This document shows, piece after piece, positions 10,878 through 23,126 of a DNA stretch of 64,000 bases. Made by a program: the position numbers and the translations under genes. Positions within the stretch are counted from its first letter, which is position 1, and each line of letters begins with the position of its first letter. Source of the DNA: Wurfbainia villosa (lineage: Eukaryota; Streptophyta; Magnoliopsida; Zingiberales; Zingiberaceae); contig CM045991.1 in NCBI GenBank assembly GCA_025175895.1, positions 77,983,174 to 78,047,173 on the forward strand. The letters are read 5' to 3'. Under the pieces are notes generated by a model that worked only from the letters and a program-made list of their open reading frames with translations, made no database searches and was not told the DNA's origin.

Positions 10878-11583
10878 CTTTGGATTTTTTTTAAATTTAA
10901 TTTCGAATTTTTTATGGTTGAAAATTTTAAAACAGAATTTTTTAATTTGGAATTATCTAGATTAATCAGATCTAGTGTTTAATGATTCTATCTTAAGGTT
11001 TGTTATTCTGATCTAGTGTTTGATTATTCTGATTAAATACTAGGTTGGTTTTATCCTTGACTTGATCTAGATCTATGTTGATTAAACTAAAGATTTAATT
11101 AAGCTCTTGGTTAATTTTATCAAATGTTAGATTAATTTGATTATTTTATTCAATAATATTAATATTAATATTATTTAAACTAATTAAATCTGAATTAATT
11201 AATTTTTTATTAGTTGAATTATTAACTGTATTAATTAATTGACAACAATCAACCAATTTACTAGCTTTAATACATTATTTATCTAAATTATCAAGTATTC
11301 TAAAACTTAAAATTTCAAAATTGTTAATTTTACTAATTTTCTTCTCCGGACACCGATTCTTGTAGTGACTGAATCATCTGCACCCGAAGAACTTGATGTT
11401 CTCCTTGTTCTTTCGGACTCCTAGCAATGGTGCCTCCTTTGTCGCCGATTGCGTCGTTCGAGTCTTATGAGTGGGATACTTATTTTTATAGTGTCCTCTC
11501 TCCCTACACATGAAGCAAATAATATGCGATTTAAAATTTAAATTTATATTGTTACCTTTATGCTTTGTGGGATGCTCTTCCAT
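10873..11583 (-). pseudogene. E4 gag, 5' part (gag-only Sirevirus derivative)
   Basis: Read on the minus strand from 11583, a short frame begins MEEHPTKHKG and has a zinc knuckle close to CFMCRERGHYKNKYP, with the last cysteine changed to tyrosine. A second, broken knuckle ends SHYKNRCPEKK near 11345. The usual large N-terminal capsid domain is missing. After the knuckles comes an AT-rich tract coding for Asn, Ile, Leu, Lys and Ser, with several stops. It stops at the H insertion (10873), and the same low-complexity coding resumes at 33436 on the plus strand. The two parts are one gag split by H and then by an inversion. Confidence 0.65.
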
Positions 11584-11743
11584 GGTTAGCTCGGTCTTCA
11601 GTTACGTATTGTGCTTTAAGTAGGGCACATGTACTTAAGATTTGGTCTTGGATTAGTAGTGCGGGAGATAATTTAAAAAAAAGAAAATAAAATGCCTGAT
11701 CGGTGGTTGCACCGAATCTGAGCACCCCCGCTCTGATACAATT
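11584..11743 (-). other. E4 leader and primer-binding site
   Basis: GCTCTGATACAA at 11730-11741 is the reverse complement of a Met-tRNA-type primer site beside the LTR at 11744. The leader that follows matches the E5 leader (40792-40957), including a tract reading GGTTGCACCGAATCTGAGC. No gene is seen in it. Confidence 0.7.
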
Positions 11744-12075
11744 TGTTGGATCGAGGTGAATCGCTAGAAAGGGGGGGGTAAATAGCGATCGTAAAAAACT
11801 TATCTTTTTCGACGATTAAAACCAAGTATGCAACGGAAAACTAAAACACAAACACAAGACTTTTTTACTTGGTTCACAACCCACCGGCTGCTAATCCAAG
11901 GCCCTACGATCCTTGATCGCTTCTGAAGGGCAAAACACTAAATATCTCTTCCTCATTGGAGGTGAGAGACAACCGATTACAATGATGTAGAGGAAGAGGT
12001 AACTAACCTACCTCTCCTTTTTATCAAGTAATAAGTAATAAATAAGAAAGGTACTGACAACTGAATTGTAGAAGA
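11744..12075 (-). mobile_element. E4 5' LTR, 3' end only
   Basis: It is the reverse complement of the last about 335 bp of the LTR ending at 35916. Both end TCGATCCAACA and share the C-run before it. Its upstream part is replaced by LTR X at 12076. Confidence 0.85.
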
Positions 12076-12751
12076 TGTTGTAGGATCTTCGGTGAGCACT
12101 AGAGGCGGGGGGGGGGGGAATAGCGTGTCATTCGTCGATGATGGAATTTGATTGTGCTTACTATAATTTTTGTTAGCGCAGCGGAAACAAAGATAATAAA
12201 GCAATAACAAAATTACAAGCACACAAACACAAGCACAACACAATAACACGCCGATATAGCGTTGTTCGGAACCTTAGGGTTGCTACTCTACGGATTGAGC
12301 TCAAATGAGCTCTAGCAATGCTAAACACCACTAATAATTAAAAACACTCTTTCTCGGCAACAAGTCGGAGTTGAAGAAACCTCGTACAAGTGATTACAAC
12401 AAATAATACAATGAATACAAGAAAATACAAATGAAATACACAAAAAAAATGTAAAGAAAAATTTACAACTATTGCTTTGGATGCTTGCTTGTTTGGTTCT
12501 TTGAGAAGAGTCTTGAAGGTCTGGATTGCAACAGCTAATTCCCTCCAAATCGCCTCAAAGAACCATTGCAAAATTCTCCATTTTGAGCTGCTTTTATAAC
12601 CTAAAACGAGCTGATTTCGCTGGCAGTCGACTGCTATAAGGCCCTAGTCCACTGCCAACAGTGTCGTTGTCTCACAACGGACTTGATCCACGTTGGCATC
12701 CAAGCAAATAGATACACTGGCAGTCGATTGCCAAGGCTGTAGCCAACTGAC
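12076..12751 (-). mobile_element. LTR X, truncated Sirevirus-type LTR
   Basis: It begins TGTTGTAGGATCTTCGG against E4 LTR sequence. Read on the minus strand it ends with the family's C-run, here a run of about a dozen Gs on the plus strand. It contains a minus-strand TATA (12592-12598) and GTCGAC-type words near 12624 and 12722. Its 5' part is lost at the junction with the E2 pol fragment near 12751. I see no internal region belonging to it. Confidence 0.65.
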
Positions 12752-14038
12752 TATGATGAGACTTATGCCCCGGTTGCTAGATTAGAATCTATTAGAATTC
12801 TCTTAGGGTATGCTTCCTACATGGGATTTAAACTTTACCAAATGGATGTTAAATCGGCATTTTTAAATGGTTTTATTAAGGAGGAAGTGTATGTAGAGCA
12901 ACCACCCGGGTTTGAGAACATAGATTATCCAAATCATGTATATAAGCTTAGGAAAGCATTATATGGGTTAAAACAAGCTCCTAGGGCATGGTATGAAAGA
13001 TTGTCATCCTTCTTAATTTCTAAGGATTTTAGAAGAGGACGAGTAGATCAAACCTTATTTATAAAGTCAACATTGAAAGATATATTCATAGCCCAAGTAT
13101 ATGTTGATGATATCATCTTTGGGTCTACAAATGATGATCTACTTCAAGACTTTATAAAAAATATGGAAAATGAATTTGAAATGAGTTTAGTTGGAGAACT
13201 CAATTTTTTTCTAGGATTACAAGTAAAACAAACAAATGAAGGTATCCATATTTATCAAACCAAATATGCAAATGAAATGATCAAGAAATTTGGTTTGGAA
13301 AATGCCAAAATAAGCACTCCTATGGCCACTAGCACTAGAATAGATAGTGATCATGATGGTAAATCAATCGATCTTAAACTTTATAGGAGTATGATAGGTA
13401 GCCTACTATACCTAACCGCTAGTAGACCCGATATTTTATTTGCGGTAGGTATGTGTGCAAGATACCAATCTTGTGCCAAAGAATCACATTTAGTAGCCGT
13501 CAAAAGAATTTTAAGATATATTAAAGGTACTCTAAATGTAGGACTTTGGTATCCTAGGACTAGGTCATTTGAATTGCTTGGTTATACCGATTCCGATTAT
13601 GCCGGGTGCAAATTGGATAGGAAAAGTACTAGTGGTGGATGCCAATTTCTTGGGTCTTCCCTAGTTAGTTGGAGTAGTAGGAAGCAACATTGTGTTGCTT
13701 TATCAACCACCGAAGCCGAATATGTGGCTATGGGTGGTTGTGTAGCTCAATTGCTTTGGATGAGACATACTCTTGTGGACTATGAGCTACACTACTCTAA
13801 CATTAAGGTTTATTGTGACAATGTGAGTACCATCAACTTGACCAAAATCCGTACATCACTCTAGGACCAAGCACATTGAAGTGAAACATCACTTCATAAG
13901 AGATCATGTGGCAAGAGGGGACATTGAACTTAATTATGTAGAATCTAAGTCCAACCTTGCGATATCTTCACCAAAGCTCTTCCGAAAATGAATTTTCATC
14001 TTTAAGGAGAGAGCTTGGTATGTGCTTTAATGGAGTAA
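12752..14038 (+). pseudogene. E2 pol fragment: copia reverse transcriptase and RNase H
   Basis: The frame is open from the junction at 12752, upstream of its first Met at 12821, and starts inside the RT domain at YDETYAPVARLESIR. It keeps QMDVKSAFLNG, the KLRKALYGLKQAPRAWY helix, and the catalytic YVDDIIFGSTN at about 13099-13131. RNase H follows, with TDSDYAGCK.DRKSTSG, STTEAEY and YCDN. A one-base loss near 13846 shifts the frame (stop at 13862), and a second lies near 13970, just before the usual pol end at 14038. The motif set is that of Sirevirus pol. The 5' LTR, gag, protease and integrase are absent. RT and RNase H would copy element RNA into DNA; this copy cannot do the whole job. Confidence 0.9.
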
Positions 14039-15041
14039 AATTCTAGGCTTGCAATAATCCCATGTTTATATGTTATCTTTATACCTTGTTACATCTCACA
14101 AAAAGCCTTAAGAACCTTGATTTTTGTATTGAGACACCTAGAACCATGTGAGATAATAGGAAAGGTGTACTTGGCTCATCATGCTTGTTATGATGCATTA
14201 CTATGAGCCAATGACACACCTAGAGACATAAACACCTTATGGACCAATCATTGGGAAGGCTTGTATTCAAGTAATGGATACATAGCTCAAAGAACATGGT
14301 TGGAAATTCCAAATAATATATATTTTAAACTATGTTCATCATATTTTGAAAACAATTTCCAAATGAACCACAAAGTGATACAAAGGTTGCAAACTCTTTA
14401 GAACTTTGTTAGATTCCAAGGTTGTATCAATCTTGAAATCTGAAAACATATATTTTCAAATTATTTTCCTTCATCAAGTATGATTTCAGAAATGTGTATG
14501 CGAAATTTCGTGATTTTCAAGATTTCGGAATTTCTACGCATTTCTAAAGTTAGGTGAAAATTTGAAATTTGATTTAGTCTAGCGATCGTAGTTGAAACCA
14601 GTCGGCGATACACTGCGTTTTCTGATATTAAGCTCCATTTTCTGATATTTAGTGTATCCTTGATGTCCTAAAACTATGGTATGATAATGTTGCAATAAAC
14701 AAAGTTTTAGGACAGATTAATGCAGTGTTTTAGGGGGAGTTTCATATATAATATCGTTTTCTTCCCTAAAATCCATTGTTGGTGCAAAGTTAGAACTTCA
14801 TGTTTAATTCATTGATATGCTTTGCTTCAAATATGGTTTACACATCATATCTTGGATTAAGGGGGAGCTTAATTTCAATCTTATACCTCAGTCCAAGATC
14901 CAATACCCTTAACTCTTTCATTTATGAATCCTTCTCTTTTTGATGTCTGTCAAAGGGGGAGAAGGAATGTTTAAGTTAGAATCTATATTGGAAATATGAT
15001 TATATTTTAAAAGACCTAAACTTAAATGATTGTCAAACATC
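14039..15041 (+). other. E2 3' non-coding region
   Basis: No gene is seen. It holds a stem-loop pair (about 14091 and 14146-14154), an internal LTR-start word near 14776, and polypurine-like tracts near 14732, 14861 and 14954. This is the same set and order as in E1. Confidence 0.65.
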
Positions 15042-15054
15042 AAAAAGGGGGAGA
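15042..15054 (+). other. E2 polypurine tract
   Basis: AAAAAGGGGGAGA is identical to that of E1 and sits one base before the LTR start. Confidence 0.85.
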
Positions 15055-15055
15055 T

Positions 15056-16292
15056 TGTTGGTGCAACAATGCTCCAAGCATTTATATGTTTTGATGGTTG
15101 GATAATCATTTAAGTTAAGCAATCTGTTGTGATCTAATTGCGAATATGTTTAAGTGACAGGTAAAAGAGAAGTCCAAGTATGATCTTGGCAAAGGAAGTC
15201 CAAGTGAACCTTGGCAAAGGAAGTCCAAAGTAAGGTCTTGGCAGCATAAGTCCAAGCTTGTAGTCTTGGCAGCGTAAAGTCCAAGTGAACCTTGGCAAAG
15301 GAAGTCCAAAGTAAGGTCTTGGCAGCATAAGTCCAAGCTTGTAGTCTTGGCGGCGTAAAGTCCAAGCATTTGGCAACCCAAGACATGACGAAACCGAAGG
15401 AAGCTCCTGGAAGCAAAGCGCAAAGGATGAACAAGTCGCGGACTCGGAGGATCCACGAAGGCGCAAGGCTTAACGGAGCTAGAAGGTTGAGTCTAGGTCT
15501 AGGGTATAAAAACAAGTATGAATTATTCATACTTAATGAGTATCGATCGATATCGATGTATCGATCGGCCCGGTCGTTTTCGGTGTCGGTGAAACCACGA
15601 CCATCGATCGGCTTGCTTTGGGCATGTCGATCGTGATGCTATCGATCGATCGATGGGCAATAAGCGATCGGTGATCAAGGAAAGAAAATACCACGCGAAT
15701 CGATCTCACTCATTGCTGCGTGATCACTCGGTGATCACTCCATCGATCGTGATGGAGAGATCGGTTGGTGATCACTGGCCGTTGGAGATTGCGGCTCACG
15801 AATCTCCGGAGATCGTGTTTGAAGCGTTGGCCTGATCGTGATGGCATGCATCGATCGATCGAGGCCCAACAAGAAAAACAACCCCTCTTCTATAAAAAGG
15901 GGTCATGGGGAGCATGGTGAGGCTAGTGCTCTAACTCCTAACTTCATCCTCGTGCTCACCAAGTTTTCTAAGTGCTTTTAGCAATCCAAAACCTCCTCTT
16001 CTCTTGTTCTTCATCATCCATCATTGTAAAGAAGAGGAGTGTATTGTAAGAAAGGTTTCTCCACCTTGGTTCATCCAAAGGAGAAGATAGTAAAGCTTGG
16101 CTAGGGCTAATCCACCTTACGGATTGCCGTGGAGTAGGAGCGTCATCTCCGAACCACGTAAATTGGGTGTTAGCGTTTGGTTTCTTATTTCGTATTTGTA
16201 TTCGTTTTGTATTTGTATTGCTTCCGCTAACTTGATTGTAGAAACGAAGAAACGCTAATCACCCCCCCTCTAGCGTTACAAAGGTCCTAACA
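15056..16292 (+). mobile_element. E2 3' LTR (1237 bp)
   Basis: It starts TGTTGGTGCAACAATG and ends CCTAACA, with a C-run and CTCTAGCGTTACAAAGG before the end. It is a different subfamily from E1: the first 100 bp differ, but the AAGTCCAAG/CTTGGCA array (about 15165-15370), the CGATCG block (15540-15860) and the TATA box (TATAAAAAGG, 15891) come in the same order. The array includes an 81-bp direct duplication (15204-15284 and 15285-15365). The right flank AAATCTTCACC is H LTR sequence. Confidence 0.9.
15891..15900 (+). promoter_or_regulatory. TATA box of E2 LTR
   Basis: TATAAAAAGG is a near-consensus plant TATA box after the CGATCG block and about 400 bp before the LTR end. Confidence 0.6.
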
Positions 16293-17131
16293 AAATCTTC
16301 ACCGGCAACCCCTCCCTTGTTCATCGGCGTGATTCTGAGTTTCGATCACTTCCCGTACACAAATTGATGCTAAATCGGTGAATCCACAGCAAAATCTACA
16401 TAAATCAGTGATTGAAACCTACTACAATCCAACCAACATCTAGATCGACATCAATAACCGACCAAAATCGAACCAATAGAAGATGAAGAGAAGGATCAAG
16501 ATATACCAGCAGTATTCACCCCCAATCCACTCCGTTCACCGGAATCAAGCTCGAAAACCCGAAATCAGAGATCTCCTCCAATGACACGATCCTCCACCTC
16601 AAGTGCGTTACAAAGCACCGCGAAAGAAGAGGAATGGAAGAATCGATGAGGTCTCTAGGGATAGGAACCAGCTGACCTCCGATCGGAGTTCATCTAGGGT
16701 GGCGACATTGCCAGGCCGCTCTCCCAAGGACGCCGGCGAGCTGAGACCGGGCGGCAGGATCGCTCGGAGAAGAAGACGGCGTGAGGAAAGGTTGAATCGC
16801 GATGGAGGAGAATAGCGCTGCGATAGGGTTTTTAGGCATTTAAGCACCGTTCGTGAATTGATTCGAGCGAATCGATTCCAATCCACCGGTTCAAGCCAAA
16901 TTGATTTAATCCAATCCAGTTCAAGCTCAATTCCAGCCCAATCCGATTCAAGCCCAATTCCAGCCTAATCTGAAACCAGCCCAATGGACTCAATCCAACT
17001 AGCTAATCAACCTCATTAGCCCACTAATTAAGCCCAATTAATCCACTAATTAAACTCAATTAACCCACTAATTAAATTCAATTAATTAAAGGGTTAATCC
17101 ATATAATAAAATTTTTTTTCCGTATTTTACA
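16293..17131 (-). mobile_element. H LTR C, 5' part
   Basis: On the minus strand it starts TGTAAAATACGG at 17131, next to a polypurine tract, and runs to the E2 junction at 16293. It matches 21022-21865 in LTR B and 32603-33435 in LTR A. The rest of this LTR is probably the inverted piece at 8271-10872. It has no gene; the two opposed frames near 16603-16886 are seen again in the other copies only because the LTR is repeated. Confidence 0.88.
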
Positions 17132-17144
17132 TTCTCCCCCACTT
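17132..17144 (-). other. H polypurine tract, copy 1
   Basis: The complement of TTCTCCCCCACTT sits directly beside the LTR start on the minus strand. The same tract is at 21866-21878. Confidence 0.8.
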
Positions 17145-18389
17145 ATAAAAATTTGGTCCCCAAATTTCGGACTCATGTACGAGTACAAGATGTCGCAATA
17201 ATCATCTCGAGTATCCTGAGCAAAGTCACACCTATAATCTCCCTTCGGAGTCTTTCCTCTGAGTTCGCTGATAAACATGAGAAGCTGCTGACAATCTACA
17301 ATCGCTCTTCTATGATCGGAAAACTCTCCAATAGTCGCTCGTGACTTACGACTTTAATCTTGCTCCTTTTATCCAACATTTGGAGATTTCGAATTCCAAT
17401 AATTTGATTCGCAATATCTGCTTATCAAATCTCCAACTCTTTAAAACACTTACTACGGAGTCATTTCTATACACATGACTCGGTCTATACACTTCCGGTA
17501 GGATCTGGTAGGAGATCCAAACATCCTGATAAAGATGTCAACCAATAACCTGTGGGTGGCCAAAACTAACCCAATCACATTCTCGAGCTATTGGGGGTCG
17601 AACTCACGCAGTCTAACGACTGCATGGTACTTTCGTCACCGCAGACGATCACCCAACCTCAAGCTCAAGAATTCCATGACGATGAGTCAAAAAATGACAT
17701 GGGAAAATACCCTCTCACAACATCACACTGCGTGGCCAAGTGATGTGTGATTTACAAGGTTATTTCCTATCTCTTCCACCAAGTACCGGCTAGATCCGAT
17801 AATGGTATGCACTAACTTAGCTTCCTCAGTATAATACTGAGTTAAGCACTCAAAAGTACCTCGGCGTTATACAACCTAGAGCGACCAACTCGAGGATCAA
17901 AATCCCTATGAATATCACCAAAATAATCCTCTACTATCTGCATCAGCAATAGTGTACTCGCTTATCCATTACCCAATAGGTAATGATCTGACTAACATAA
18001 TTAGTGAAAATCTTAGGACCGAAATCCTTAATCTTCACAATAGATGTGACTACCTAACTCCTGCTTTCCGACTCAGTATCAGTCAGCTCTCAAAGGTAAT
18101 TACCTTTTCGATAGCAGGCACATATCTAATAACCTCAACATATCGTTCCCGTGGTCAAACTCAAACCACGGTTACGAATACTAACCAATATCCTACAAGT
18201 CATCCATGTTATAAGCAACTAAATGCATAACCAATAGAAGGATATGTAATAACAATTAGCATACCTTAAACCTTGTAGCTCAGAGATGTCCGCAATAGCC
18301 AGATCCCAGAACTCACAAACCAAAACCGAGTAAAGCAAAACTCGATGTCCGAACGAAATAAAATCCAAAAATGGACTTCGTAACCTAGG

Positions 18390-18401
18390 GCTCTGATACC
18401 A
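18390..18401 (-). other. H primer-binding site, copy 1
   Basis: GCTCTGATACCA is the complement of the exact Met-tRNA-type site TGGTATCAGAGC, seven bases from the LTR end. The second copy is at 23108-23119. Confidence 0.85.
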
Positions 18402-18408
18402 ATAAAAT

Positions 18409-21400
18409 TGTCACGCCCCGAGAGTATGTCATGCTGAAAAGCAAACGGACGGCATCTCCCCTGTACGTGGCAACATATCGGGTTAATACCAGGCCCGTAG
18501 GCCCACAACAACAATATGATATACACAGATATCAACATATCAAACGCAGCGAAAACATACAACAGATAACACAATATACAATGACCCAACTGTGCACTCC
18601 GGAGTGACTTGACACAACAAGAAACATAATAGAAGCCACATCGAAAGCCAAATACATACAACACGTCCGTATATCACAGATACGGAAACAATACAGGCTA
18701 AAACCACACAACGACAATCCACACAAATACAACAAATGCGGATTAAATATCCATCCGTCCGGTGTGAGATGGGATCAGCTGGCGGAGCTCCGAACGTCCA
18801 AGGAAATCTTCTACCTGTTATCTGGGCGACAGGAAGCCCAGGGTCCCGGGGTGGTGAGTATAAACTCAGGGGTAATATATAGAAAGTGCATGAACAACAT
18901 ATAAGGATAGATCTACAAGTATACATGTGAAGATCTATAGGTATACAAAGATGAGTCCAATAGACATACATTCTATCCAACTCTAATAACAAGTAACTAC
19001 AGTAAAGTCATACTCAATGTAAATACTAAACTGATCAACTGAACATGAAGTAATGTACCAATGTACCTGACGGTCTGCAACACCATAAGCTATATCATCC
19101 TGACAGATATACAATAACATAACCCATATAATGTACCAGGTCAATCCCATACCTGATCAATACGCAGACATATGAACAGTATATGATCACCTGTATAATA
19201 ACCCGGTCCGTACCACACAATGACATGATGCTAATCAAATGCATATAACAGTCTAAATCAACGCATGTATCATGCTCAACACATAGCAGTAAATAAAATG
19301 CAGATGGCATGTATCATGATGAACAACCATATGCAGCAATCATAGCTCAAACAAATGCAGCATCTCACAGGCATATGTAAAACATATATCAAATACATAC
19401 ATACATATATATCAGCAATGCATATGCATGGTCACTGTCTGCGGACCCGTCCAACCACGACCCCAGAGTGGCCAGGGTGGCACGACAATTTGACAACTAG
19501 CCCGACTCCAGCTGCCACCACTCTCGAGTGACCGAGTTGGGTAGTATGACTGAGTAGCGTATAAGCGTAAAAAGCTAACTACTCCTAGGGGCCTCGCAAG
19601 CCACGCTGTCCCTACCCATGAGTAGACAAGCGTCGACACAGGACAGCCGTCACACACAACCACCATCAATAGTGGGCGGTGCTAACACCACTGCCACGGT
19701 GGCGGTGTGCATCTCCTACCACCATCCATAGTGGCGGCGCGCACATCCAATGCTCGCCTCAACCTGCCATACCACTACGAGTGCGGGAGGCGGGATGTGA
19801 CCCGTCTCATCCACAAGAGAGACCCGGTCGTCGGCATGCATGCAAATGTAATGATCGTAGCTCCATACATGTATCCTAGCGACACTCCTATCCCACGGGA
19901 GTCTGGTCAACTAAAAGTCAACTATGCAAGGACTACAATCCACAAGACTCTCTCTATCGCATAAAGAGTCATACTCATCCGGCGATCCAACCACGCTAAG
20001 ACCTCTAGTCGAGGCGATATACAATCGACCGTCCATATAACCATACACAGGCACACAATCCATAATGGATATACCATCGCGCTATGACCTCTAGTCCATG
20101 GTCACATACTGACAACCATACACTTATCTATGCACAGACAACTAGATCCACCATAAATGCACCACTAATACGGATATGATATAACAATCGGCTCCATAAT
20201 CCAAACCATCACCTAACCCTAGTGATATAAGACAGTAACCCAATCTGAAGTCACAAAAATAAACCTAACCACTTGTACTTACTGAACATCCATCAGCTAA
20301 TACATAATAGGGTTTATAGTTCCTATCCGTGCTAGATAATCAATGAGTAACAGAGTATATATCTCAAAGGTCAAGGCAGTACAAGCATATGATTAAATAA
20401 GAGTGGATTTAAGGTAAACAAGTATAAATATAAATCCAAGATCATGCACTAGAATTTGATCAAAACTACCGGACCAGGTAGATATTACCCACTTGATACG
20501 AAGCTCGAATAATCCTCACAGCCGCAGACCCGCTTCGTATCCCAAACCTGTACAATAATAGCAATAGTGATTAAGTACAAGTATCCAACAAACATAGGAA
20601 CTAAACACTATATCGTTCCTATACTCACATCTTTTCCTCGTCTACGAGGTAGAAACTCCAATTAACCCAATTTGATACCCAAAACCAATCATAGCTCTCA
20701 TAACAGGGCATAAACAAAGTATCACCTGGAATACACATCCCACATTAAAATCACCACAGTTAATCTATGCTGAAACATAGCAATACGACAACAATCATAG
20801 GTCACTATACAAACACCATACACACATCTTACCAACCACAAACCACTATCTATTACACTCACGGATCAACCCATTATCACTTGGATTTCGCAGCTTAAAA
20901 TCTAGCTGTCTTCTCCTTCCCCACACACTACCAACACAGCAACCCAATAGTCCACAAAACACCAATCGCAACTTCCAACAATTACCGAAGAAACAACAGG
21001 AATAAACAAAACTTACCGGCCAAATCTTCACTGGCAACCCCTCCCTTGTTCATCGACGTGATTCTGAGTTTCGATCACTGCCCGTACACAAATTGATGCT
21101 AAATCGGTGAATCCACAGCAAAATCTACATAAATCAGCGATTGAAACCTACTACAATCCAACCAACATATAGATCGACATCAATAACCAACCAAAATCAA
21201 ACCAATAGAAGATGAAGAGAAGGATCAAGATATACCAGCAGTATTCACCCCCAATCCACTCCATTCACCGGAATCAAGCTCGAAAACCCAAAATCAGAGA
21301 TCTCCTCCAACGACACGATCCTCCACCTCAAGTGCGTCGGCAGCAACTGCCTCGCGAAGGAAGAGGAATGGAAGAATCGATGAGGTCTCTAGGGATAGGA

Positions 21401-21865
21401 ACCAGCTGACCTCCGATCGGAGTTCATCTAGGGCGGCGACATTGCCAGGCCGCTCTCCCAAGGATGCCGGCGAGCTGAGACCGGGCGGCAGGATCGCTCG
21501 GAGAAGAAGACGGCGTGAGGAAAGGTTGAATCGCGATGGAGGAGAATAGCGCTGTGATAGGGTTTTTAGGCATTTAAGCACCGTTCGCGAATTGATTCGA
21601 GCGAATCGATTCCAATCCACCGGTTCAAGCCAAATTGATTTAATCCTATCCTGTTCAAGCTCAATTCCATCCCAATCCGATTCAAGCCCACTTCCAGCCC
21701 AATCTGAAACCAGCCCAATGGACTCAAACCAACTAGCTAATCAACCTCATTAGCCCACTAATTAAGCCCAATTAATCCACTAATTAAACTCAATTAACCC
21801 ACTAATTAAATTCAATTAATTAAAGGGTTAATCCATATAATAAATTTTTTTTTCCATATTTTACA
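18409..21865 (-). mobile_element. H LTR B, complete (3457 bp)
   Basis: The only uninterrupted H LTR. On the minus strand it runs from TGTAAAATATGG to GGGGCGTGACA, with a polypurine tract before it and a primer site after it. Its length and GGGGCGTGACA end resemble Tekay/Del chromovirus LTRs such as E7 here. The Sirevirus target site stands unbroken at 21022-21026 (AAATC in GGCCAAATCTTCAC). It serves as 3' LTR of one internal region and 5' LTR of the next. No gene is seen in 3.4 kb. Confidence 0.9.
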
Positions 21866-23126
21866 TTCTCCCCCACTTATAAAAATTTGGTCCCCAAATT
21901 TCGGACTCATGTACGAGTACAAGATGTCGCAATAATCATCTCGAGTATCCTGAGCAAAGTCACACCTATAATCTCCCTTCGGAGTCTTTCCTCTGAGTTC
22001 GCTGATAAACATGAGAAGCTGCTGACAATCTACAATCGCTCTTCTATGATCGGAAAACTCTCCAATAGTCGCTCGTGACTTACGACTTTAATCTTGCTCC
22101 TTTTATCCAACATTTGGAGATTTCGAATTCCAATAATTTGACTCACAATATCTGCTTATCAAATCTCCAACTCTTTAAAACACTTACTACGGAGTCATTT
22201 CTATACACATGACTCGGTCTATACACTTCCGGTAGGATTTGGTAGGAGATCCAAACATCCTGATAAAGATGTCAACCGATAACCTGTGGGTGGCCAAAAC
22301 CAACCCAATCACATTCTCGAGCTATTAGGGGGGTCGTAACCCTCACGAGTCTAACGACTCTGCATGGTACTTTCGTCACCAGACGATCACCCAACCTGAA
22401 GCTCAAGAATTCCCTGACGATGAGTCAAAAAAATGACATGGGAAAATACCCTCTCACAACATCACTACACCGTGGCCAAGTGATGTGTGATTTCCCGAAG
22501 GTTATTTCCTATCTCTTCCACCAAGTACCGGCTAGATCCGGATAATGGTATCACTAACTTAGCTTCCTCTGTATAATCTGAGTTAAGTATTCAAAAGTAC
22601 CCTCGACGTTATACAACCTAGAACGACCAACTCAGGGATCAAAATCCCTATGAATATCACCAAAATAATCCTCTACTATCTGCATCAGCAATAGTGTACT
22701 CGCTTATCCATTACCCAATAGGTAATGATCTGACTAACATAATTAGTGAAAATCTTAGGATCGAAATCCTTAATCATCACAATAGATGTGACTACCTAAC
22801 TCCTGCTTTCTGACTCGGTATCTGTCGGCTCTCAAAGGTAATTACCTTTTCGATAGCAGGCACATATCTAATAACCTCAACATATCGTTCCCGTGGTCAA
22901 ACTCAAACCACGGTTACGAATACTAACCAATATCCTACAAGTCATCCATGTTATAAGCAACTAAATGCATAACCAATAGAAGGATATGTAATAACAATTA
23001 GCATACCTTAAACCTTGTAGCTCGGATCCAAAGGCGACAAACCAAAACCGAGTAAAGCAAACTTCGATGTCGAGCGAAATAAAATCCGAAAATGGACTTA
23101 TGACCTGGCTCTGATACCAATAAAAT
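21866..23126 (-). mobile_element. H internal region, copy 2
   Basis: It has the same structure as copy 1: primer site 23108-23119, no gag or pol, polypurine tract 21866-21878. It differs mainly by small insertions and losses at GC-rich spots (for example about 22320-22400). The short frame across the polypurine tract is again open for about 66 codons (22012-21812). Confidence 0.82.

Larger units (their letters stand above)
17132..18408 (-). mobile_element. H internal region, copy 1 (LARD-like)
   Basis: Reading on the minus strand, a primer site (18390-18401, complement of TGGTATCAGAGC) follows LTR B, then about 1.2 kb without gag or pol, then a polypurine tract AAGTGGGGGAGAA (17132-17144) and LTR C. 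The start resembles the leader of the Tekay-like E7. A short frame of about 66 codons (17278-17078) runs across the polypurine tract into the LTR and is kept in copy 2. The element could move only with proteins from a relative. Confidence 0.82.

Noticed and set aside
16603..16886. Opposed frames of 70-108 codons in H LTRs (also 21212-21620, 32790-33189)
   Set aside because: They lie in LTR sequence, differ in length between copies and show no domain.
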